Source: Chthonomonadaceae bacterium (GTDB lineage Bacteria > Armatimonadota > Chthonomonadetes > Chthonomonadales > Chthonomonadaceae). Taken from it: DNA of 9,450 bases. Shown in pieces: positions 1 through 7,400 of the stretch (position 1 is its first letter; the number at the start of each line of letters is the position of its first letter). The stretch covers positions 1 through 9,450 of the forward strand of contig JANXLO010000531.1 in NCBI GenBank assembly GCA_025355115.1, given 5' to 3'. Both the position numbers and the translations under genes were made by a program. Under the pieces are notes generated by a model that was given only the letters and a program-made list of their open reading frames with translations, was not told the DNA's origin and did no database searches.

Positions 1-1
1 C

Positions 2-520
2 ACTCACGTGTCGCTTCGTGAAGCCATCGAGCGTGTGCGGACAGATCGTATATTGGAGTGCATTCGTCTGGGCGATCAGGCCTGTCGAAGCCTTGGCATT
101 GCTTCTCCCCGAATAGCAGTCGCTGGCCTGAATCCACATGCGGGAGAGAACGGGCTATTCGGAACTGAGGAGAGGCTGGAGATCGTTCCGGCCATTGAGC
201 TCGCCATCCATGAAGGCATCAACGCCAGCGGCCCGCACCCACCGGACACTGTCTTCCAAAAGGCGGCTGCAGGGCACTTCGATCTATTAGTCGCTATGTA
301 CCACGATCAGGGACACATCCCTGTGAAGCTGAACGGCTTCGACTCTGGAGTGAACGTCACGATAGGACTGCCAATCAGGCGCGTCTCAGTGGATCACGGC
401 ACGGCCTTCGACATTGCAGGAAAAGGGATCGCCCGTGAACTGAGTCTGCTGGAGGCGATCCGCATAGGTGCTCTCCTAGTGAACTCGGCAGATTCAGCTT
501 CTGGGAAGCAATCAGCATAG
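2..520 (+). CDS. pdxA2: PdxA2-like 4-phosphohydroxy-acid dehydrogenase, C-terminal part (5' end outside window)
   Basis: The reading frame is open to the left edge, so the GTG at 8 is an internal Val codon and the gene starts upstream. The visible 172 residues match the C-terminal half of the PdxA family of NAD-dependent, metal-dependent dehydrogenases: a Thr-His pair followed by SLREA at the edge, LNPHAGE, MYHDQGHIPVK, VNVTIGLP and SVDHGTAFDIAGKG. The His residues of NPHAGE and YHDQG are metal ligands in PdxA. The GHIPVK form after YHDQ, where vitamin B6 PdxA has GLPVLK, fits the PdxA2 branch, which oxidises D-threonate 4-phosphate or D-erythronate 4-phosphate in acid sugar catabolism. I recall that branch difference from memory. 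The LarA-like gene follows after 22 bp, which supports catabolism over pyridoxine synthesis. A DUF1537-type kinase would be expected upstream, outside the window. The family call is firm; the PdxA2 subfamily is probable. Confidence 0.9.
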   Translation, partial: THVSLREAIERVRTDRILECIRLGDQACRSLGIASPRIAVAGLNPHAGENGLFGTEERLEIVPAIELAIHEGINASGPHPPDTVFQKAAAGHFDLLVAMYHDQGHIPVKLNGFDSGVNVTIGLPIRRVSVDHGTAFDIAGKGIARELSLLEAIRIGALLVNSADSASGKQSA

Positions 521-530
521 ACATCATTTC

Positions 531-535
531 AAGGA
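531..535 (+). promoter_or_regulatory. Ribosome binding site of the LarA-like gene
   Basis: AAGGA lies 7 nt before the ATG at 543, inside the 22-bp gap after the pdxA2 stop. No promoter is visible in the gap, so the two genes are read as one transcript. Confidence 0.6.
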
Positions 536-542
536 AACTCAC

Positions 543-1877
543 ATGAACCTTCAACTGAATATCCCGCTCGATCTCTTCACCTATCCAGATGTGCCCTTGC
601 CGGATGTCTGGACGGTGGAGCAGAAGTTCGATACCCCTGCGCTCTCGCTAGAGGAGATAGAAGACAGCGTCCGAGCAGCAATGGTGCTCCTGGCGCAGGA
701 TGCTCGTCTCAAGCCGGGCGCGAAGGTCGCTGTTGGCTCGGGGAGCAGGGGAGTAGACAACATTGTCCCAGTGATTCGCACCATGATTGCGGAACTCAAG
801 GCCCGCGGAATGGAGCCGTTTCTGATCCCCGCTATGGGTAGTCACGGCGGAGCGACTGCGGAGGGTCAGCGATCTCTTCTGCTCGATTATGGACTGACGC
901 CCGAAGCGGTGGACGCCGAAATAAAGGCAACCATGGAGGTTGATGCACTCGGAACCCTCGAAGGCGAGGAGGCCGGCCCGTTTGCAGGGCATACCGTCTT
1001 CTTCGACCGTATCGCCAACGCCGCAGACGCCGTAATTTTGGTGAACCGAATCAAGGCGCATACCGATTTTTCGGGGCCCCTGGAGAGCGGAATCGGCAAG
1101 ATGTGCGCCATCGGCCTGGGCAAGCGGCACGGAGCGGAGGGCATTCACCGGCATGGCGCCGCCGGGCTGCGTGAGCTCATGCCGAGAGTCGCTCGATATC
1201 TGGCAGAGCATACGAACGTGGTCGGCGGTATCGCCTTGATCGAGAATGAACTTGGGCAGACGGCGGAGATACATGGACTTGCCGCCACGCAGATCGCGCG
1301 AGAGCCAGAGCAGGAGCTGCTGAAGCGAGCGCGAGCTATCGCTCCGCGCTTGCCCTTCGCGGAGATCGATGTGCTGGTGGTAGATGAGATGGGCAAGAAC
1401 ATCAGCGGCGCGGGAATGGACACACACGTCATTGGACGCGGCACGATGCCGAGCATTCCCGAGGCGACCTGGGGCGGCCCCAATGTGCGGCTAATCGCAG
1501 TGCTTGACCTGACTGCGCCGTCGCATGGCAACGCGACTGCGCTCGGCCTCGCAGATCTAACAACTCGCCGCCTGATGGAAAAAGTGGACTTCGAGGCGAT
1601 GTTCATCAACATGCGCACCAGTGGCGAAGGCGGAATTTTGCGGGCTAGGTTGCCGCTGATAATGTCAACAGGTGACGACTGTGTTCGAACTGCATTCGCT
1701 ACCTGCGGACGTGCAGAACCGTCACAAGTGCGCTTCGCCCGAATTCGCAACACCGCAGACACACAGTACCTGGAAATCTCCTCGGCGCTTCTCGAAGAAG
1801 CCCGTGCGAACCCACTGCTGACCGTCTCAAGCCAGAGCCATCCTTTGGACTTATGTCAGTCCGTTCGGCCAATCTGA
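543..1877 (+). CDS. LarA-superfamily (DUF2088-type) nickel-dependent hydroxyacid racemase/epimerase-like protein
   Basis: This 444-residue protein has the size and motif order of the lactate racemase superfamily, whose founder LarA uses a nickel-pincer nucleotide cofactor to racemise 2-hydroxy acids. Visible motifs are a glycine-rich GSGSRG at 65-70 (cofactor-phosphate loop position), AMGSHGG with H101, VNRIKAHTDF with H173, SGIGKM with K186, IHRHG with H202 and H204, and DEMGKNISGAG from 281. The His, His, Lys and His positions parallel the LarA catalytic/nickel-binding His, His, cofactor-linked Lys and His. This correspondence is by motif order, not a computed alignment. Retention of all four suggests an active enzyme. 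It follows a PdxA2-like gene by 22 bp, so a four-carbon sugar acid such as threonate or erythronate is a likelier substrate than lactate. No LarB, LarC or LarE cofactor gene is in the window, so the cofactor must come from elsewhere. Non-catalytic DUF2088 paralogues exist and cannot be excluded. Confidence 0.82.
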   Translation: MNLQLNIPLDLFTYPDVPLPDVWTVEQKFDTPALSLEEIEDSVRAAMVLLAQDARLKPGAKVAVGSGSRGVDNIVPVIRTMIAELKARGMEPFLIPAMGSHGGATAEGQRSLLLDYGLTPEAVDAEIKATMEVDALGTLEGEEAGPFAGHTVFFDRIANAADAVILVNRIKAHTDFSGPLESGIGKMCAIGLGKRHGAEGIHRHGAAGLRELMPRVARYLAEHTNVVGGIALIENELGQTAEIHGLAATQIAREPEQELLKRARAIAPRLPFAEIDVLVVDEMGKNISGAGMDTHVIGRGTMPSIPEATWGGPNVRLIAVLDLTAPSHGNATALGLADLTTRRLMEKVDFEAMFINMRTSGEGGILRARLPLIMSTGDDCVRTAFATCGRAEPSQVRFARIRNTADTQYLEISSALLEEARANPLLTVSSQSHPLDLCQSVRPI

Positions 1878-1971
1878 ACTTTATGGCTGCTATCCCTGGT
1901 TTGAATAAGCCATGTCGGATTGTTGCAGCGCAGTAAGGATAACACAATGCCTGCCCACAGGTGGCAGGAGA

Positions 1972-1976
1972 GGGAG
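1972..1976 (+). promoter_or_regulatory. Ribosome binding site that sets the start at 1984
   Basis: GGGAG lies 7 nt before the ATG at 1984, with a second purine-rich AGGAG just upstream at 1966-1970. The in-frame ATG at 1912 has no such site, so 1984 is the preferred start. The 106 bp between the LarA-like stop and this start hold no convincing promoter or terminator. Confidence 0.6.
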
Positions 1977-1983
1977 CGTAAGG

Positions 1984-3240
1984 ATGCGACTACATACGAG
2001 CGAAGAATCACCTTTATCCGCTTTTCTGGAGCGAATAAAGATTCGTTTGCACCTCTCCTTTGCTCATCCTGAGGACGAGGCAGTGTGTGACATTGACGAA
2101 TCTGAAGTCATGCCAACGATCGGTGAGAGCGTGCTTCCAGTCTTGCCTCGCGACACTGAGCGAACTCTAGTTGCGCCACTCCTGCGGCGTCTTCGACGTA
2201 GCCGTTTTCTAAAAAACTGTCCAGGGCCTCTCAAAGAGGACACCGCTCTGATGCAATCTACTGCTGATTATCTGCTCCATACTCTCCGGCATACAGGCTT
2301 AACTAAATGGAAGGAACGCCTGATAGCCGCGTGGGCATTAGGAAGCCTTCCTAGTCACCATGCCTATCGAGAAGAAGCTGCCGAGCATCTGGAATATCTG
2401 GTTAAGGTTCCTCATAAAGACATTCTGGTTCCTAAAAAGAAACGCATGGTGAAGGTCTGGTGGGCCTTTTTTACAGCGGCAATATTCCCCTTGGCAATTT
2501 ATCAACTGTCGCCGACCGCGGTCATACGCTTCGATATTATAGGCAATGATTTGGATATCCAACCAGTCGCCCTACTCATCTTGATGACAGTAATCTTATC
2601 TGTTTTGGGTTCCACGTTACTCGCGATCATATCCCTCCCTGCATTCGTTGCCTTGGATGCCATGAGGGCAAATCTCATAAGGTCTCGTGCCCTCTTGACT
2701 TTAGGAAGATGGCGTGACGCTAGGCATTTGCCCGTAATTCTTCGAGGGTATCTGGGTCTGAGCAGTCGTGTGAGCCGTGCGGCATCGATTGCTTTGATGG
2801 AATCTCTTCCACTACTTACTGTAGAAGATTTTGGCAATATGCCTGGAAGCTTTGGCCCCGATCTGTGTCGAGCCATAAGCATCTGTGAGGCGCGGGTGAT
2901 TATTCATGACGAGAGAGGATTAGATTTGGAGTATCTTCTGCTCGCAGCAATTGGAAAAGTAGGTGATGGTCGATGCATAGCTACAGTAACAACAATTGCA
3001 GACGGGAGAAGAACTCCCCGTCTGCAAAAACTCGCCGAATCGATTCTCCCGATTCTGCGTGAGCGAGAGCGTCAGAGGAACGAACAGTCACAGCTTCTAA
3101 GAGGTTCCTCCAGCCCACCAGTCACTTCCGACACACTGTTGCGATCCGCTGGAAATACGGTCACGCCACCCGACTCTCTCCTGCGCTCGTCCCAAGCCCC
3201 CGACGCCGAACAAATCCAAAGCACGTTTATTGGGCCGTAA
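1984..3240 (+). CDS. Two-transmembrane protein with HEAT-like repeats and a repeated LLR tail, function unknown
   Basis: I do not recognise a named family. The preferred start gives 418 residues; an in-frame ATG at 1912 would add 24. An N-terminal helical soluble part (1-150) ends in a basic cluster, KKKR at 151-154. Two hydrophobic segments follow, about 157-178 and 194-226, separated by a short loop. Residues 228-358 look like HEAT or PBS-lyase-type helical repeats: LLTLGRWRDARHLPVIL, then a helix with SRAASIALMESL, and later AAIGKVGDGRCIATVTTIADG with LAESILPILRE. Residues 370-411 form three 14-residue repeats built on LLR, in a Ser/Pro-rich, probably disordered tail. Both termini are probably cytoplasmic with a membrane hairpin between. 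The DNA is AT-richer than the upstream genes (about 42% GC at 2401-2460, counted by eye, against 68% at 1081-1140), which suggests separate ancestry. The gene converges on the CHAT operon with a 34-bp gap. It may belong to that system, but orientation alone does not show it. Confidence 0.7.
   Translation: MRLHTSEESPLSAFLERIKIRLHLSFAHPEDEAVCDIDESEVMPTIGESVLPVLPRDTERTLVAPLLRRLRRSRFLKNCPGPLKEDTALMQSTADYLLHTLRHTGLTKWKERLIAAWALGSLPSHHAYREEAAEHLEYLVKVPHKDILVPKKKRMVKVWWAFFTAAIFPLAIYQLSPTAVIRFDIIGNDLDIQPVALLILMTVILSVLGSTLLAIISLPAFVALDAMRANLIRSRALLTLGRWRDARHLPVILRGYLGLSSRVSRAASIALMESLPLLTVEDFGNMPGSFGPDLCRAISICEARVIIHDERGLDLEYLLLAAIGKVGDGRCIATVTTIADGRRTPRLQKLAESILPILRERERQRNEQSQLLRGSSSPPVTSDTLLRSAGNTVTPPDSLLRSSQAPDAEQIQSTFIGP
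2996..3027 (-). terminator. Candidate intrinsic terminator of the leftward CHAT operon, inside the convergent gene
   Basis: A perfect 11-bp inverted repeat (left arm 2996-3006, right arm 3017-3027) encloses a 10-nt loop. Read leftward, the GC-rich hairpin is followed by TTGTTGTT, a broken U-tract, about 250 nt past the end of the last minus-strand gene at 3275. Read rightward it is followed only by AAA and then C, so it does not look like a terminator for the plus-strand gene. The minus-strand messenger would then have a long 3' tail antisense to the plus-strand gene. The U-tract is imperfect and the hairpin lies in codons, so this is tentative. Confidence 0.38.
3091..3216 (+). repeat. Three tandem 42-bp units encoding 14-residue LLR repeats
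   Basis: At the C-terminus of the 418-residue protein, the motif LLR recurs at residues 371-373, 385-387 and 399-401, exactly 14 residues apart. The units are 370-383, 384-397 and 398-411, on a pattern of x-L-L-R-S/G followed by a Ser/Pro/Thr-rich stretch, ending in Asp in the first two. The DNA units (3091-3132, 3133-3174, 3175-3216) are diverged, so this is an old duplication held at the protein level, or a selected linear motif, more than a recent slippage repeat. Confidence 0.55.
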
Positions 3241-3274
3241 TATTGTTCATGTAGTGTGCCAACGGCAATACGCT

Positions 3275-4417
3275 CTACTCGTGTGTGAAGGTCATCCCCA
3301 CGCCGAACTGGAAATCGTGACTGGGTGCCCGACCAATCGAGAAGAAGGTCTCGGTGTGCGCCTTCAAATCGCGAAAGCGCGTGTAGATCCCATAGCTCTC
3401 GCCTCCGTCCGTCGCGTTTTTAAAGACATACTCTCCTCCGAATTGAAAATTCCAACGCGTCACTTTGTTCACCGACACAGAGATCATGTTCCCGTCTTTG
3501 TCAGCAACACTAGTCGTGATGATTATAACGCGGGGAACTTCGTTTTGGAGAGCAAATCCTATACTTGTCCGAACCGAGCTTGAATATCGTGCGCGAGAGA
3601 ATTTACTTGCCTGTTCTCCAGAAATGTCTGTCGCGATTGCTTGCAGTGCAAAGCGCGGTACCATACCCCAAACACGCTTGTTACCTGTGAGTTTTTGTGT
3701 TAACGGAAGCACTTGCGACACAGTTACGCCACCCGTCGTAATACGCGTAGAATCCAGCCACTGATTGGAAAAAAAAGTGGATACTCGCAGGCTTCTACCT
3801 GCTAAGGCAAATTTATCCAGAAACTGATTTGGTCCAGTAACCGACGAGATCAAGTCCTCTACATCGGATATTGAAAGTAGTTTATTCCCTTCCCGTAAGG
3901 CCTTATAAGCATTCTTTTTGCGGTAGTTATTGTAAGCAGACACCCACTCGAATCGTGATGGCGAAAGATCAATTCGCAGCGATAACCCAGGTCCAGTTAC
4001 TGTTCGACCGGCATTGAATAATGTAATATCCTGTACTCCTAATTCTACTCCTCCTAGTACATCGATGTACGTAAATTCCGGCGTGATGGCTGTGAGGCCA
4101 GAACCGGTTTTCAGACGAGCACTATAGCTGATTAAAGACAGCGGCAGTGAAAGATCTGATAGTGACGCCTTCCGCTGTGTCAACGAGTAGCTTGCTAGGT
4201 ACTGTACGATATAGTTCGCAGCAGAAGACAGATAACTTTTGTCTTCTCCTGAGGCGGGGGCGGCTGGCTGAGTCAGAGGAGTGTTGCCGTTCGGTGGATT
4301 GGATGTTTGGGCAGTTTGCGCTGGCGGGGTCTCTCTTGTTTGGCAATTTGCCTGAGTGCATATGGCTGTGTGTACGGCGAGAAGCAGGAGTAAGGGTAGC
4401 AGCTTAACTGGGCGCAT
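3275..4417 (-). CDS. Exported beta-rich protein, possible outer-membrane barrel, last gene of the CHAT operon
   Basis: I do not recognise a named family. The start is taken at 4417 because residues 1-23 then form a signal peptide: MRPVK, a run of leucines, and a plausible signal peptidase I site after Thr-Gln-Ala (21-23). The longer in-frame start at 4495 would bury this signal. A low-complexity Pro/Gln/Thr linker covers about 27-57. The rest is rich in alternating polar/hydrophobic strands, for example RWNFQFGGEYVF, SYGIYTRFRDL, TETFFSIGRAP and DFQFGVGMTFTH at the C-terminus. This resembles an outer-membrane barrel or periplasmic beta protein, though the last residue is Glu, not the usual aromatic. 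The product is 380 residues. Its first 14 bp overlap the end of the CHAT gene, so translation is probably coupled. The DNA is AT-rich (about 38% GC at 4021-4080 by eye). The export call is fairly strong; the barrel call is an inference. Confidence 0.65.
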   Translation of the reverse strand: MRPVKLLPLLLLLAVHTAICTQANCQTRETPPAQTAQTSNPPNGNTPLTQPAAPASGEDKSYLSSAANYIVQYLASYSLTQRKASLSDLSLPLSLISYSARLKTGSGLTAITPEFTYIDVLGGVELGVQDITLFNAGRTVTGPGLSLRIDLSPSRFEWVSAYNNYRKKNAYKALREGNKLLSISDVEDLISSVTGPNQFLDKFALAGRSLRVSTFFSNQWLDSTRITTGGVTVSQVLPLTQKLTGNKRVWGMVPRFALQAIATDISGEQASKFSRARYSSSVRTSIGFALQNEVPRVIIITTSVADKDGNMISVSVNKVTRWNFQFGGEYVFKNATDGGESYGIYTRFRDLKAHTETFFSIGRAPSHDFQFGVGMTFTHE

Positions 4418-7400
4418 CTGTGGTTTCTCCGGCGGAGGGATCGTTTTTCCGCCATTTGTCGAGCAATTCAATATAGAAGGGATGTTCCTCACCAAAAAAT
4501 TTGGTGAGTCCGATCATGGCTTCGTCATAGGTGCTCTGGGCTTCCGCAAGGCGTGCCAGGCGCTTAAGGCAGAGTGATTGATAGTACATGCTCATCAGGA
4601 CATTGATGTCCTTTGCAGGAAAGGTTTTCGAGTGAATTTGAAATGCTCTGGAATGGTACTCGAAAGCCTCCTGATATTGGGCCAGTGCGAAGAGCACACG
4701 GCCAATGCCGTTGAGCCGAACCGCCAGCTTGCTGTGGGCTGGGCCGTATTTTGCGCTGTAGATTTCCAGAGCGGTTCGATAGTTATGGAGGGCCTGCTCA
4801 AACTCCCCTTTCTTCTCGAGCAGGGCAGCTATGTTGTGAATGATCAGGCCCTTAGATTCGGTCTCCTCAACTTCGGACTGTCGGCAGAACTCCAGAGCGG
4901 CCTGGTAACAGGGCAGGGCAGCATCCTCATTCCCGCTCAATTTGAGAACCAGCCCCTTGCTGTTGTAAAAATGCCACAGTTCCGGATCGTTTTCCGGCAG
5001 AGTTGCACAGGCTATTTCGAGCGCCTGCTGAACATAGGATAGGGCCGCTGGGACTGCGTCAGTGTTAGTCGTGATTTGCGCTTCACCACGAAGACGCCAG
5101 AAATGGGCGTGGAGCAGAGACCATTTTTCGACATCCTCCGTGAGTCTTATGCCTACGTCGCAGCACTCCTCCGCCGCTGAAAACTCTCGGTGCTCCAGCA
5201 GGTATTCCGCATAGGTGTGCAGGAGTGAGATCTGCGGCTCAGTGGCATTTGCTCTACTGCAAACCTCTATCACCGCCCTGCAGTGCGGCATCTCCCTGCG
5301 CATTCTCTGCCAGTCCATAAGCTGGTTCGCCCTGCGAAGCTGGTCGTTCAATGTCGAAGCGACCGAGGCGGCGAATACGCCCAAGGCCTCCATCGTCTGC
5401 TCTCCCAGCACGAACACGCGAACGAGCTCATGCAGCGTGAGTCGCCCTTCCTTCTCCCGAAGAAGCAATGAACAGTCGGTCAATTCTGCTAAAGCTTCAT
5501 TGAAATCCAGTTCGGATGCATGCCCTGAAGCCTGTAATGCCAGGTCGTATGGGATGCTCTGTCTGTCGAAGCAGGCTAGAATTGCCAGTAGTTGCCTTGT
5601 CTTGGCCGCCAAGGCGAAGTAGGAGAGACCGATCGCATTGAAGATCATTCCGCTGTGACCGGTGCTGCTCTCAAAGCCGATTCGTGACCGGGCCATTGTC
5701 TCGATGGGGCTGCGCTTCAAGTGCTCGTGGTAGGTTTGATACCCGCAATGACAGCGCGCGATATAGTGCCGCGCCAGGGCCAGAGCGAGCGGAAGCCTGT
5801 CCATCAAGCCGACAATGTGCTCAGCTGTCTTTTGATCCTCCGGATTTAGGGTCAATCCCCACGCAAATAGCTGCATGGCGGACGAGAGATCCAGTGCAAT
5901 GGTCTCATCGTCGAATATCCTCGCGTGAGGCGGGGCGATTAGGCGGTGACGGCTCGTTATCAGTATTCTGCACTCGCCTGTCACCGGAAGAAAAAGCTTG
6001 GGCTCCGTCGCCTGCTTTGGATTCGCTTCGTTTTCCCAGGTGACGTTGTCGTATATAAGAAGCGTCAACTCCGTGCGTTTCTGGAGCTCAAGCCTTACTG
6101 CATCGGCGTAACTGTAGCTGCTTTTATCATCCTGTGGTATGGAGCAGATATGGCCGATTCGGGTGAACTCCTCCAAAATGCTCTTGTTCGACTTCGCCTT
6201 CACCCAGAAGATGCCTCCGGGGAAACTTGCGCGATAGCGATGCGCGAACTCAGCGGCTATCTGCGTTTTTCCTAGCCCGCCCATTCCAAGTAGAACGAGA
6301 GGGGGCGCATCGGGAGATGTCAGTTCTCTATGCATCTCCTCCAGGACAGGCCCGTGACATACGAAATGGCGGTTCCGGAGCATAGGGACGGTGAAGTCGC
6401 TCACCTTCCCACTGGACGCGATGAGAGTTCCATCGGTGGCGCTAGAGTAGAGTGTCGCTACGCCCCAGCCCGCTCCTGTGCCGCGTAGCGTGACCCGTGT
6501 TTGAGCCAGAGCCGCTTCCACTGGCTGTCTCTGCATCAGGGAGGCATAGAAATTACGCGCGAAAGGCACCACAAGGTCGTCCTGAAGCGGCGCTTGCATT
6601 GCCACCACATTGGGAACACCACTTCTGGTAAGGGCATCTGCCACGCCGACTGTATCACAGGCCGCGAGAGTCACCAGATTGATTGGGGAGTCCGTCAGCC
6701 ACTCCGCAAGCGTATCTGCGTTGAGGGGGAAGGCTGAGTCTGAATCCGAGCCCATTAGGATCAGATTCCCGCCGGACGGAGAGTTCTCCCCATGCCCAAT
6801 GAAGTGGAGCAGATGCGGCTTCCGCCTGCGAATGGCGTTCCTCAGACTTGCGACAGTGGCGGATGGCAAGAGGTAGATCTGGCTGGAAAGGATGCCATTG
6901 GCTTCCAGGACACCGCGGATTGCCGCCTCTTCATCATCGAGGTGGGCGAGCGTTGGGTAACGGCTTGTTGCCGGATCAGCCGAAGCCACAACCACCCGCA
7001 GTTTGTCTTTATGAATTGGTGCGCAGGACTTTAGACCAGCAGATTCGCGGCGGAAAGTGATGCGGTCGTTCAGAAAAAGCCAGCCTTCAGGCTGGATGTC
7101 ACTGGCCGCGTCGAGGCGGAGGTACTCCCAGGGGAGCGGAGCGAGGTCAAGATGCCGGACATCGAGGCGAATGGACATCGATGCGCCAAGATTTCGGCGA
7201 AACTCATGCAGCAGAGTGGTCTTTATGCCCTGAGGCAGAAGCAAATCACCAAGTGATAGACCGAGTGCGAGAAGCAGTTCATCAGGAAGCTTTGCTTGCG
7301 CAGAGCGTCGAAGCTGAGCAAGTGAGTTCAAGGGCAGCATAGCCCGATTGAACGAAGTTTCAGGCTCAAAGGCGACACGACGGTCCGCGATGCAGTCGAA

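Noticed and set aside
648..1427. Long open frame on the minus strand opposite the LarA-like gene, plus others nearby (887-1144, 1145-1762)
   Set aside because: They lie wholly antisense to a gene with clear family motifs, show no recognisable protein features and have no ribosome binding site context. They are shadows of GC-rich coding DNA.
1984..3240. Bacterial gasdermin as the CHAT partner
   Set aside because: The protein has two typical membrane helices and HEAT-like repeats, not the small beta-rich gasdermin pattern.
3241..3274. Bidirectional terminator in the convergent gap
   Set aside because: Only a 4-bp TGCC/GGCA stem with no U-tract is present, too weak to call.
3230..3764. Plus-strand open frames at 3230-3583 and 3465-3764
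   Set aside because: They are antisense to the exported-protein gene, whose frame has a signal peptide, a good ribosome binding site and coherent beta-strand patterns.
4057..4070. 14-bp perfect palindrome GTACATCGATGTAC
   Set aside because: It lies mid-gene in the exported-protein coding sequence, has no partner copy in the window and is explained by its codons. Considered as an operator but unsupported.
4488..4508. Perfect 9-bp inverted repeat CTCACCAAA / TTTGGTGAG with a 3-nt spacer near the 3' end of the CHAT gene
   Set aside because: It encodes the conserved-looking TPR turn (LTKFFGEEHP), is AT-rich with a tight loop and has no U-tract after it, so it is unlikely to be a terminator or attenuator.
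5215..5622. Plus-strand open frames opposite the CHAT gene (also 4578-5042, 5684-6043, 5946-6275, 6501-7060)
   Set aside because: All are antisense to a continuous 1022-residue frame with CHAT, NB-ARC and TPR motifs.
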